Shown here in pieces: positions 1 to 7,348 of a stretch of 13,420 nucleotides of DNA. The stretch's first letter is position 1. Each line of letters begins with the position of its first letter. The DNA lies in assembly GCA_017544125.1 (NCBI GenBank), contig JAFYET010000171.1:1-13420 (forward strand). The letters run 5' to 3'. The notes under the pieces are model-generated. The model ran no database searches. It was given only the letters and a program-made list of their open reading frames with translations, and had not been told where the DNA came from. The translations under genes were made by a program, and so were the position numbers. The stretch is from Ruminococcus sp. GTDB taxonomy: Bacteria; Bacillota; Clostridia; Oscillospirales; Ruminococcaceae.

Positions 1-1764
1 CAGCCGACCACCAAGCGCTTCTATCCGCAGAATGAGCTGGCAGGCGCAGTTCTCGGCTACATAAACGGCGACGGCGACGGCGTTTACGGGCTCGAGGCTT
101 ATTATGACGACTACCTCTCGGGCGTTGACGGCAGAAGTGTTACCGCCAAGGACAGAGATGGCGAGGCTATTCCCTACAAGTACAAGCAGAGCTTTGATGC
201 GCAGGACGGCGATTCGCTGATACTCAATATCGACACGACGATTCAGCTCTACCTTGAAAGTGCGCTTAAAAAGTCGGTAGATGAATTCAACCCCAAGGAG
301 CGTGCCTGCGGCATAATTATGAACCCCAAGACGGGGCAGGTGTACGCTATGGCGACCATAAGGGGCTGTGACCCCAACCGCCCCAACGAGGTGTATGATG
401 AGACATATGCGCAGATACTTGCAGGAATGAATGAAGACAGCAAGGAATACGAAAAGGAGCATATAAGATACCTGACCAAGCAGTGGACAAACAAGGCTAT
501 ATCAGAGCTTTACAACCCCGGCTCGGTATTCAAGGTGATAACCGGCTCATCGGCTCTGGAGGAGAAGGTCATAACCCTTGAAGGCCCCTTCAACTGCTCG
601 GGCTCAAAGACCTATTCGGGAATAGATATCCACTGCTGGACATACCCCAATGCCCACGGGCCGCAGAGCTTTGCTCAGGCGATAATCAACTCCTGCAACC
701 CGGCGTTCATGGAGATAGGTGAAAAGCTGGGCGCTGAGGGCTTCTGCGATTACTTCAAGGCATACGGGCTTACCGAAAAGACGGGCATTGACCTGCCCAA
801 CGAGGCTGACAGCATATACTACACCGCAGATACCATGTCTGACGTTGACCTGGCAGAGTCCTCATTCGGTCAGGCAAACAAGATAACACCCATACAGATG
901 ATAACCGCATACTCGGCGGCAATAAACGGCGGCTACCTCGTAACACCGCAGATAGTCAACAAGATAGTCGATTCAAACGGCAAGATAGTCAAGGAATTTG
1001 ACCCTGTGATAAAGCGTCAGGTAATATCTGAAGAGACCTCGAAGGATATGCGTGATACCCTTGAATACAACGTTACCACCGAGCATTCGGGCAACTGCTA
1101 TATTCAGGGCTATAAGATAGGCGGCAAGTCGGGTACATCGCAGAAGATGGACGTTGACTCGACAGGTAACACCCACGTGGGTTCTTACTGTGCGTTCGCA
1201 CCTGCTGATGACCCGCAGGTGATAATACTTGTTATGGTAGATGAGCCCCAGGGCGATAAATACTACGGTGCACAGGTGGCAACGCCTGTATGCGTTGAGG
1301 CTATGACACAGGTACTGCCCTACCTCGGCTTCTTCCCCGAGTATACCGAGGAGGAGCTTAAGGAGATACAGGTATCTGTTCCCAACGAGCAGTTCCTGCC
1401 CGTAAATGAAGCAAAGAGCGCTATCGAGGCACTTGGGCTCAATGTCAAGGTCATAGGAAGCGGCGAGTCAGTCCTTAAACAGTCGCCAGCAGGCGGCACG
1501 CTTGTAAAGAGCGGCACGGTGCTTCTCTACACCGACGAGACACCCGAGCAGATGTATACAGTTCCGCCGCTGACAGGGCTCAGCAAGGAAAACGCCATTG
1601 AGGCGGTCGAGAGCGCAGGGCTCAATATCTGCGTAAAGGGCAACGACTCTGATGCAGAGAAGGCGGTAGCGCTTGCCGACCAGAGCATCGAGGCAGGCAA
1701 GCAGGTTCCCGAGGGGACTATCGTTTCGGTAACTATCACGGCAGTTGACGCACTGCACGAATAA
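1..1764 (+). CDS. ftsI: Class B penicillin-binding protein (FtsI/SpoVD family) with two PASTA domains, 5' truncated
   Basis: Septal or sporulation peptidoglycan transpeptidase, a bitopic membrane protein that crosslinks stem peptides outside the cell. The frame is open from the first base, so the start, membrane anchor and early pedestal lie upstream; 587 residues are visible. The visible part opens in the PBP dimerisation region (RFYPQNELAGAVLGYING, then GLEAYYDDYLSG). The transpeptidase domain carries all three active-site motifs: SVFK (nucleophile Ser at 523-525), SCN (691-699) and KSGT (1126-1137). Two C-terminal PASTA repeats follow, at about visible residues 458-513 and 518-582. PASTA repeats and position upstream of murE fit Firmicute PBP2B/SpoVD. 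Which of these it is (vegetative or sporulation) cannot be decided without the N-terminus and the rest of the genome. It ends in TAA, whose last bases are part of the ribosome site of the next gene. Confidence 0.93.
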   Translation, partial: QPTTKRFYPQNELAGAVLGYINGDGDGVYGLEAYYDDYLSGVDGRSVTAKDRDGEAIPYKYKQSFDAQDGDSLILNIDTTIQLYLESALKKSVDEFNPKERACGIIMNPKTGQVYAMATIRGCDPNRPNEVYDETYAQILAGMNEDSKEYEKEHIRYLTKQWTNKAISELYNPGSVFKVITGSSALEEKVITLEGPFNCSGSKTYSGIDIHCWTYPNAHGPQSFAQAIINSCNPAFMEIGEKLGAEGFCDYFKAYGLTEKTGIDLPNEADSIYYTADTMSDVDLAESSFGQANKITPIQMITAYSAAINGGYLVTPQIVNKIVDSNGKIVKEFDPVIKRQVISEETSKDMRDTLEYNVTTEHSGNCYIQGYKIGGKSGTSQKMDVDSTGNTHVGSYCAFAPADDPQVIILVMVDEPQGDKYYGAQVATPVCVEAMTQVLPYLGFFPEYTEEELKEIQVSVPNEQFLPVNEAKSAIEALGLNVKVIGSGESVLKQSPAGGTLVKSGTVLLYTDETPEQMYTVPPLTGLSKENAIEAVESAGLNICVKGNDSDAEKAVALADQSIEAGKQVPEGTIVSVTITAVDALHE

Positions 1765-1776
1765 GGAGCAGAATAA

Positions 1777-2322
1777 ATGGGATTTTTAAATGCACTTTTT
1801 GGCAGGGAGAAAGAGGAAAAGCTAACAGCCGAGCATGAGCAGGCGGAAAAAACCGTGTACTTCCCTCTCGGGGAGTTCCATTTTGTTGATGCTGCAAACT
1901 GTGAGCCGCCCGAGTTTGGCTATGAGGGCGAGATAGAGTGGTTTGAGACGGCGGATGCCGATGACCCGTATGAAAGAATGCTCGGAGTTTATATCGACAG
2001 AGATACCGTGGATTCGCAGGGGGCTGACCTTTGCTACAGAAGGCTTGAAGAGTATGCCGCTGACAAGAGGGGCACCGAGAGAACGGTCAAGCAGGCAGCG
2101 GCGGAGTATTTTTTAAACGAGCGCAGCGATTTGTTTTTTGACAAAAGGCCAAATGATGCGGCAGAGCTTGCTGATGGCTTTGAGCTAAGATATATAAGCA
2201 TATACAGAAACGGCGACACTGTTTTTTCATTGGAGCAGTATTCCTCCCTTGCGATAGAAGGAGATGTGTATGTAACATTCAGGGCTGACGGCAGCGTGAA
2301 ATTTAGGTATACAGAAGGGTAA
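1777..2322 (+). CDS. Unrecognised 181-aa protein between the PBP and murE
   Basis: I do not recognise a family. The start is supported by AAGGAG at 1763-1768, which overlaps the PBP stop, 8 nt before ATG. The protein begins MGFLNALFGREKEEK, a short amphipathic/hydrophobic N-terminus followed by charge, but has no clear signal peptide or transmembrane segment, so it is probably cytoplasmic or peripherally membrane-bound. The body is very acidic and aromatic (for example GEIEWFETADADDPYERM), with an alternating strand-like C-terminal half (DGFELRYISIYRNGDTVFSL, then DVYVTFRADGSVKFRY). There are 12 nt to the PBP and 12 nt to murE, so it is almost certainly co-transcribed and translated with them. 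Placement suggests a cell-wall or division role, but that is inference only. The downstream murE ribosome site also overlaps this gene's stop region. Confidence 0.8.
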   Translation: MGFLNALFGREKEEKLTAEHEQAEKTVYFPLGEFHFVDAANCEPPEFGYEGEIEWFETADADDPYERMLGVYIDRDTVDSQGADLCYRRLEEYAADKRGTERTVKQAAAEYFLNERSDLFFDKRPNDAAELADGFELRYISIYRNGDTVFSLEQYSSLAIEGDVYVTFRADGSVKFRYTEG

Positions 2323-2334
2323 GGAGAAATTGAT

Positions 2335-3768
2335 ATGAAACTTTCACAGCTTTTGGAGGGGGTAGCGCAGACCTCCCTTCCCGATATCGACATCACGGAT
2401 ATAACAAGTGACACCAGAAAGGAAATGCGCCCGGGCTTTGCATTTGTGTGCATAAAGGGCAACACCTTTGACGGGCACGACAGTGCCAAGGCTATGACAG
2501 AGCGTGGCGCATCGGTTATAATCGCCGAGCGTGACTTAGGGCTTGATAATCAGGTCATCGTCGCTGACACAAGGGCGGCTTATATGAGGCTTTGCCTTAA
2601 CTTCTTCGGCTCGCCGCAGGATAAGCTCAGGCTCATAGGCGTTACCGGCACTAACGGCAAAACGACCATAACCACCGTCACCAAGCGCATATTTGATAAG
2701 CTGGGTATAAAGGCGGGGCTTATAGGTACAGTGTCAAACGAGATAAACGACAGGGTGATACACACCGAGCGCACTACCCCCGAGCCCTATGATCTTGCAG
2801 AGCTTTTCTCGCAGATGGTGAATGAGGGCTGCGAATACTGCGTAATGGAAGTATCATCACAGGGGCTCGAGCAGAAGAGGCTCGAGGGCTGCCATTTCGA
2901 GGTGGGGGCTTTCACAAACCTCACTCAGGATCACCTTGACGTTCACGGCAGCATGGAGAATTACTATAACGCCAAGAAGATACTTTTTTCGCTCTCTGAC
3001 AAGGCTATAATAAACATAGACGATGAATACGGCGTAAGATATAAAAACGAGATAACGATACCCACAAAGACCCTTTCGGTAAGGGGTGAGGCTGATTTCA
3101 GGGCTGATAACATAAGGCTTACAGCTCATGGGCTGGAGTATGATTTCAGCGACGGGAATGTGACACTTCCTGTGAAATTTGCAATGCCCGGAATGTTCAA
3201 CGCTTCAAACTCGCTGACGGTAATAGCTATATTTGAAGCACTCGGCTTTGATGTTAAGCAGATAGTTCCCATGATAGCGCAGATAGAGGGCGTGCGTGGG
3301 CGAGTAGAGGTAGTGCCTACGGGCAGGGACTTTACTGTGATATGCGACTATGCACACACCCCCGATGCACTGGTGAACGTGCTGTCTACTATCAAGGAGT
3401 GTTCATCGGGCACGCTCAAATGCCTTTTCGGCTGCGGCGGCAACAGAGATGCTAAAAAGCGCCCGCTCATGGCAAAGGCAGCGGCGGAGTATGCTGATTT
3501 TCTGATAGTTACCTCGGATAACCCGAGAAATGAAGACCCCGAGCTTATCATCAAGGATATTCTCCCCGGGCTTGAGGGTACTGACAAGCCTTACATCACC
3601 ATTACCGACAGGCGTGAGGCTATACACTGGGCGGTAAAGAACGCAAAAAGCGGCGATATAATAGTTTTAGCCGGCAAGGGTCATGAGGATTATCAGATAC
3701 TTGCAGGAATGAAGAAGATACACTTTGATGAGCGTGAGGTAGTAGCAGAGGCATTGGCCGAGCTATAA
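2335..3768 (+). CDS. murE: UDP-MurNAc-tripeptide synthetase MurE, meso-diaminopimelate-adding type
   Basis: Cytoplasmic ATP-dependent ligase that adds the third stem residue to UDP-MurNAc-L-Ala-D-Glu. The 477-aa length is normal for MurE. The N-terminal UDP-binding domain includes SDTRKEMRPG (about 25-34). The ATP P-loop is GTNGKTT (105-111). The lysine expected to be carbamylated is K214 in YNAKKILF. The C-terminal domain has DNPRNEDP (395-402) and GKGHEDYQ (447-454). The DNPR motif is the known signature for meso-DAP selection; lysine-adding enzymes differ at the Arg. The start is set by AAGGAGA at 2321-2327 before ATG 2335. The N-terminal region resembles that of MurF next door, as is usual for this family. 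The enzyme looks complete. Confidence 0.97.
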   Translation: MKLSQLLEGVAQTSLPDIDITDITSDTRKEMRPGFAFVCIKGNTFDGHDSAKAMTERGASVIIAERDLGLDNQVIVADTRAAYMRLCLNFFGSPQDKLRLIGVTGTNGKTTITTVTKRIFDKLGIKAGLIGTVSNEINDRVIHTERTTPEPYDLAELFSQMVNEGCEYCVMEVSSQGLEQKRLEGCHFEVGAFTNLTQDHLDVHGSMENYYNAKKILFSLSDKAIINIDDEYGVRYKNEITIPTKTLSVRGEADFRADNIRLTAHGLEYDFSDGNVTLPVKFAMPGMFNASNSLTVIAIFEALGFDVKQIVPMIAQIEGVRGRVEVVPTGRDFTVICDYAHTPDALVNVLSTIKECSSGTLKCLFGCGGNRDAKKRPLMAKAAAEYADFLIVTSDNPRNEDPELIIKDILPGLEGTDKPYITITDRREAIHWAVKNAKSGDIIVLAGKGHEDYQILAGMKKIHFDEREVVAEALAEL

Positions 3769-3782
3769 CAGGGTAAGGGATA

Positions 3783-3813
3783 TCTTACTTCTTACCTCTC
3801 ACATCTTACCTCT
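3783..3813 (-). repeat. 31-nt interspersed repeat, copy 1 (murE-murF spacer)
   Basis: Read on the minus strand, this stretch is a GTAAGA-rich sequence that matches 27 of 31 positions of 12102-12132 on the plus strand. It also repeats internally: AGAGGTAAGA occurs at 3804-3813 and again 14 nt away at 3790-3799 (minus strand). It fills most of the 70-nt murE-murF spacer, the only notable gap in the first 5.2 kb. A GGTAAG at 3772-3777 can pair with CTTACC at 3791-3796, so a small hairpin is possible. No coding or terminator role is evident. Confidence 0.7.
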
Positions 3814-3838
3814 AAAAGGCGAAAGGACGGAAAAACCG

Positions 3839-5200
3839 ATGGTTAATATGACACTAAAGGAAATAGTTGAGGTGGTAGACGGCAGCTTTGGTTATCCGTC
3901 TGACACGGAGGTTTCGAGCGTATGCACCGATACAAGAGCCATAAAGGCAGGCTGCGTGTTCATAGCCCTTAAGGGCGAGAACTTTGACGGGCATGATTTT
4001 GCGGCAAAGGCAACAGAGCTGGGGGCTGAGGCGGTAATAACCGAGCGCCCCATAGAAAACGCAAAGTGCATAGTGGTAGATTCCACAAGGCGTGCGCTTT
4101 TGAACCTTGCAAGCCATTACAGGAACAAATTTAAAATACCCCTTGTGGGCGTTACGGGCAGCGTTGGCAAGACATCCACCAAGGAAATGATTGCAAGCGT
4201 GCTCTCACAGGGCTACAAGACGCTTAAAACTGAGGGCAACCACAACAACGAGATAGGTCTGCCCCTGACCCTCTTTGAAATGGAGCAGGACACACAGGCG
4301 GCTGTCATCGAAATGGGCATGAACCACTTCGGCGAGATATCACGCCTTTCGCTCTGCGCCTGCCCGACTATTGCGGTCATCACGAATATAGGTTTTTCGC
4401 ATATCGAGAACCTTGGCACGCAGGAGGGCATATTAAAGGCTAAAATGGAGATACTTGACGGCTGCTCGTATGAAGCGCCGCTGGTGGTCAACGGCGATGA
4501 CAAGCTGCTTGCAAGCGTCACGCCCCATGGCAGCAGGCGTGTGGTCACATACTCCCTCTCAAAAAAGAGCTGTGATGTTTACGCATCAGATATAAAGACA
4601 AACGGCGGCGTTATAACCCTTGTTATAAACAGCAAGGCAGGTGCTACCCCCGTGACTATCAACTGCTACGGCGAGCATAACATAAAGAACGCCCTTGCGG
4701 CATTTGCAGTGGGTCTTGAGCTTGGCATGAGCCCTGAGGATATGGCAAAGGGCATAGCTGCATTCAAGCCCGACGGCATGAGGCAGAATATTCAAAAGCG
4801 TAACGGCATAACCTTGATAATAGATTGCTACAACGCAGCACCCGACTCGATGAAAGCGGGCATATCCGTGCTTTCGCAGGTGCAGGTGGCTGACGGCGGC
4901 AGGAGGATAGCTGTTGTTGCCGATATGCTTGAAATGGGCAAAATGGCACCCAAGCTGCACAAAACTGTGGGCGAGGCGCTGGGTGTGAGCACGGCAGATA
5001 TGATATTCTGCTTCGGCGATAACTCAAAATACTACATAGAGGGCGCTGTAAAGAAGGGCTTTGATAAGGATAAGTGCTTCCACTTTGACTCGAGGGAGGA
5101 GCTTGCAAAGGCTCTCAAAGCCGAGGTAAGAGAGGGCGATGCCGTTTGGTTCAAGGGCAGCCGTGGCATGAAGCTCGAAGAAGTAGTAGATGCACTATAA
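3839..5200 (+). CDS. murF: UDP-MurNAc-tripeptide--D-Ala-D-Ala ligase MurF
   Basis: Cytoplasmic ligase that adds D-Ala-D-Ala to the UDP-MurNAc-tripeptide, the last cytoplasmic ligation before the lipid step. The 453-aa length is typical. The N-terminal domain has TDTRAIKAG (30-38) and ALKGENFDGHDF (43-54). The ATP P-loop is GVTGSVGKTST (104-114, Lys 111), followed by GNHNNEIGLPLT, EMGMNHFGEI and the NIGFSHIE region, all MurF hallmarks. The C-terminal domain has CYNAAPDSM. ATG 3839 is preferred because AAAGGA at 3822-3827 sits 11 nt upstream; the next ATG (3848) would be too far. Its 3' end overlaps the next gene by 11 nt, so the two are probably translationally coupled. Confidence 0.97.
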   Translation: MVNMTLKEIVEVVDGSFGYPSDTEVSSVCTDTRAIKAGCVFIALKGENFDGHDFAAKATELGAEAVITERPIENAKCIVVDSTRRALLNLASHYRNKFKIPLVGVTGSVGKTSTKEMIASVLSQGYKTLKTEGNHNNEIGLPLTLFEMEQDTQAAVIEMGMNHFGEISRLSLCACPTIAVITNIGFSHIENLGTQEGILKAKMEILDGCSYEAPLVVNGDDKLLASVTPHGSRRVVTYSLSKKSCDVYASDIKTNGGVITLVINSKAGATPVTINCYGEHNIKNALAAFAVGLELGMSPEDMAKGIAAFKPDGMRQNIQKRNGITLIIDCYNAAPDSMKAGISVLSQVQVADGGRRIAVVADMLEMGKMAPKLHKTVGEALGVSTADMIFCFGDNSKYYIEGAVKKGFDKDKCFHFDSREELAKALKAEVREGDAVWFKGSRGMKLEEVVDAL

Positions 5201-6227
5201 CGAGCTTACCCCGTACGGCGGCGTGCTTATGGCTTTGAGCTTTCTTCTGAGCCTTTGCTCTGGGATAATGCTCATACCGCTGTTTCGGTTTTACAAGACG
5301 GGCATTTATAAGCCCCATATAGGCGACAGGCTCAGGGGTGACGATTCATCGCCCCGTTTCGGCGGGGCTCTGATGATGCTGGGGCTCGGCGCAGGCGGCA
5401 TCGGCAGCGTTGCGGTGCTCGGCGCAAGGGGCAGCTTTGACTCATCGCCCCAGAAGCAGCTGACAGCGGCGCTTTTGTATGTGTTCCTTGCCTTTGCAGC
5501 GGGCTTTTTGCAGGATTACATCAAGCAGAAGCTCAACCGCCCCGCAGGGCTTAAAGGCTCGCTTCGGTTTTTGTATCTGTGGGGGCTGAGTGTGTGCTTT
5601 CTTATCTCACTTAGGCTCATAAGCGGGCTTACGGGCGAGGTGCTGCTGCCGTTCAGGTGGGGCTTTGTCAGCTTCGGGATGTTTTATTACCCTGTCATAG
5701 GGCTTGTGATGACGGCGTGCATATACGCATTTCGCATACACGATACCTACGGCGGCGAGGAGGAATACTGCTGCGAGGGGCTTATGGGCACTACCATGCT
5801 TCTCACGGCACTTTTCTTTGCTGTGATGACCCGGGGCGGCTGCTCGCTGCTCGGCTATATCACCGCAGGCTCGGCGGCAGGGCTTATGATATGGAGCTTT
5901 TACCCCGCAAAGATATATTTCGGCGAGAGCGGGCAGCTGCTGTGCGGCGCTGCATTTTGTGCAATGTGTATAATATCGGGCAGAGAATTGCTATTGATAT
6001 TTCTGCCGCTTTCTGCTATAATAGATATGTTGAGCTCATTTATCAGGCTTTTGCATTATAAGAGGACAAAGAGCGTGCTGCTGCTCGGCGGCAGCCTTCA
6101 TGCCCACCTCAAAGCAAAGGGCAGGGGAGATGTGAGCATAATTATCCGCTCACTGCCGCTGACTGTTCTGGGCATTGCGGCGGGTGTGCTGTTTATAATT
6201 TACAGTAATGACATAATGAACATTTAG
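5190..6227 (+). CDS. MraY-fold membrane protein with substituted catalytic residues (degenerate MraY-like)
   Basis: It occupies the place where mraY (phospho-MurNAc-pentapeptide transferase, forming lipid I) normally lies. The 345 residues hold about ten hydrophobic segments, as in MraY, and the family landmarks line up along the whole length but are eroded. SSPRFGG (53-59) stands for GTPTMGG. GFLQDYIK (105-112) stands for GFxDDYxK, with the first Asp replaced by Gln108. RIHDTYGG (182-189) stands for NLTDGLDG, with the second Asp lost. YPAKIYFGESGQL (238-250) stands for YPAxxFMGDxGSL, with the Mg-binding Asp replaced by Glu246. LHAHLK (303-308) stands for the HHHYE loop. E. coli D115, D116 and D267 are the known essential acids. 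It is either a diverged enzyme or a non-catalytic paralogue. No strong ribosome site precedes ATG 5190; coupling to murF is likely, and ATG 5229 is an alternative start. Confidence 0.8.
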   Translation: MHYNELTPYGGVLMALSFLLSLCSGIMLIPLFRFYKTGIYKPHIGDRLRGDDSSPRFGGALMMLGLGAGGIGSVAVLGARGSFDSSPQKQLTAALLYVFLAFAAGFLQDYIKQKLNRPAGLKGSLRFLYLWGLSVCFLISLRLISGLTGEVLLPFRWGFVSFGMFYYPVIGLVMTACIYAFRIHDTYGGEEEYCCEGLMGTTMLLTALFFAVMTRGGCSLLGYITAGSAAGLMIWSFYPAKIYFGESGQLLCGAAFCAMCIISGRELLLIFLPLSAIIDMLSSFIRLLHYKRTKSVLLLGGSLHAHLKAKGRGDVSIIIRSLPLTVLGIAAGVLFIIYSNDIMNI

Positions 6228-6243
6228 TTTTGATATATTTATT

Positions 6244-6252
6244 TGATATAAT
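6244..6252 (+). promoter_or_regulatory. Candidate extended -10 promoter upstream of ftsW
   Basis: TGATATAAT is a perfect extended -10 (TGn plus TATAAT), in the AT-rich 56-nt gap between the MraY-like gene and ftsW. A consensus -35 is lacking; only weak matches lie 17-18 nt upstream, which extended -10 promoters tolerate. Transcription would start near 6259, just before the ribosome site at 6270. It could give ftsW and murG expression independent of the upstream genes. Not proven. Confidence 0.45.
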
Positions 6253-6269
6253 TAAGTATTGAGGAATGT

Positions 6270-6275
6270 AGGAGG
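6270..6275 (+). promoter_or_regulatory. Ribosome binding site that decides the ftsW start
   Basis: A perfect AGGAGG lies 8 nt before a TTG codon at 6284. The GTG at 6275 shares its first base with the AGGAGG and so cannot be its start. The first ATG (6308) is 32 nt away. TTG 6284 is therefore the best initiation codon. Confidence 0.75.
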
Positions 6276-6283
6276 TGTGTTTT

Positions 6284-7294
6284 TTGGCGCATAGGGAAAT
6301 AAAGCGTATGCGTGACGGAAGTCTTGTGTATGAGCGCAAGGGCTTCAATGTCAAGAAACATACCGAGATAGAGATAGGCTCATCAAAGGATATAGCTACC
6401 GAAAGGAACGTTTTTTCCATAAAGCCTGTATTCTCTAAGGTTGACAGACCTTTTCTTATACTTGTGCTGGTGTTGCTGGGCTTCGGGCTTATGATGATGT
6501 TCTCGGCAAGCTATGCATGGGGGCTTGAGCAGGGCGACGGCTACTTTTACATAAAAAAGCAGGCGGTGTTCGCAGCCGGCGGTCTGGTGGTAATGTGGGT
6601 AGCTTCTATCATTGATTACCATAACTACTTAAACACCAAGGTGGCATTCGGCTTTTTCGCCCTGATGTGTTTGCTGACAATGTATACTGCTATTGCGGGT
6701 ACGGCGACGGCAGATGCTTCAAGGTGGATAGTAATAGGGTCGTTTCGCTTCCAGCCGTCTGAGCTTCTGAAGATATCGCTGATAATAGTTTTTGCATATA
6801 CGGGCGCTGTCAACTTCCCGAAATTCGCAAGCTGGAAGTATTCGACCATACCCTATGCGGCATATCTTACCATTGCGGCGGGTCTGCTTGCGTGGCAGAG
6901 ACACATCTCTGCGGTAATGCTCATAACCATTCTCGGGCTTTCACTCATGTTCATAAGCGGCGTGCCGCTAAAGACTTTTATCAAGTTCCTGCTCATTCTC
7001 GGCGCACTTGGCGTTATTGCGGCGCTGGGTATGTATTTCCTGACGGGCAGCTTTTCCTATATTGAAGACAGATTTGCAGGCTGGCGTGACCCTATGTCTG
7101 ATATCGAGGGCAAGACCCACCAGACATATAACGCCCTGCTGGCTATCGGCTCGGGCGGGGTGTTCGGGCTCGGCTTCGGTGAGTCAAGGCAGAAGTACCT
7201 CTACCTTTCGGAATCACAGAATGACTTCGTGTTTGCCATAGTCTGCGAGGAATTCGGGCTTATAGGCGCTATCGTGGTGATACTGCTGTTTTAA
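6284..7294 (+). CDS. ftsW: FtsW N-terminal fragment (336 aa)
   Basis: The part translated before the premature TAA. It begins with a charged cytoplasmic tail of about 53 residues (AHREIKRMRDGS...), longer than in many FtsW proteins. Then come the first membrane helix (FLILVLVLLGFGLMMMFSAS), SFRFQPSELLK (the conserved PSE motif), the long extracytoplasmic loop with FAGWRDPMSD and TYNALLAIGSGGVFGLGFGES, and SQNDFVFAIVCEEFGLIG. The Asp in NDFVFA (residue 314) corresponds to the catalytic Asp of RodA/FtsW. The fragment stops inside the penultimate membrane helix, so as a separate product it would lack that helix end, the SYGGT motif and the last helix. Family knowledge suggests such a truncated protein would not work alone. 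Confidence 0.75.
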   Translation: MAHREIKRMRDGSLVYERKGFNVKKHTEIEIGSSKDIATERNVFSIKPVFSKVDRPFLILVLVLLGFGLMMMFSASYAWGLEQGDGYFYIKKQAVFAAGGLVVMWVASIIDYHNYLNTKVAFGFFALMCLLTMYTAIAGTATADASRWIVIGSFRFQPSELLKISLIIVFAYTGAVNFPKFASWKYSTIPYAAYLTIAAGLLAWQRHISAVMLITILGLSLMFISGVPLKTFIKFLLILGALGVIAALGMYFLTGSFSYIEDRFAGWRDPMSDIEGKTHQTYNALLAIGSGGVFGLGFGESRQKYLYLSESQNDFVFAIVCEEFGLIGAIVVILLF

Positions 7295-7333
7295 CTGCTG
7301 ATAGTTCACGGCTTCTATATAGCATCACGGGCT

Positions 7334-7338
7334 AAGGA
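7334..7338 (+). promoter_or_regulatory. Possible restart ribosome site inside ftsW
   Basis: AAGGA lies 10 nt before an in-frame ATG at 7349, and 40 nt after the premature TAA. It could allow reinitiation and production of the C-terminal piece. The AAGGA also encodes conserved residues (AKDR), so its presence may be coincidental. Confidence 0.3.
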
Positions 7339-7348
7339 CAGGTTCGGT

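Noticed and set aside
3772..3796. Terminator between murE and murF
   Set aside because: The possible stem is only 6 bp, weak, and lacks a following U-tract; murF has no obvious promoter of its own.
3769..3838. GTAAGA repeats as the start of a CRISPR array
   Set aside because: There is only one unit with short internal repetition, no regular spacers and no cas genes.
5657..6061. A 134-codon plus-strand open frame within the MraY-like gene
   Set aside because: It is in another frame of a gene whose family landmarks are clear through this stretch, and its residues (many Arg, His) look like a GC-rich frame shadow.
6275..6277. GTG as the ftsW start
   Set aside because: This GTG shares its first base (6275) with the AGGAGG ribosome site, so it cannot be used with it; TTG 6284 has correct spacing.
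7292..7294. Alternative genetic code with TAA read as sense
   Set aside because: TAA ends the PBP, the 181-aa protein, MurE, MurF and MurG in this window at the expected family lengths.
7292..7294. Frameshift as the cause of the ftsW break
   Set aside because: Both halves are in the same frame and the residue spacing across the stop fits the family, so a substitution is enough.
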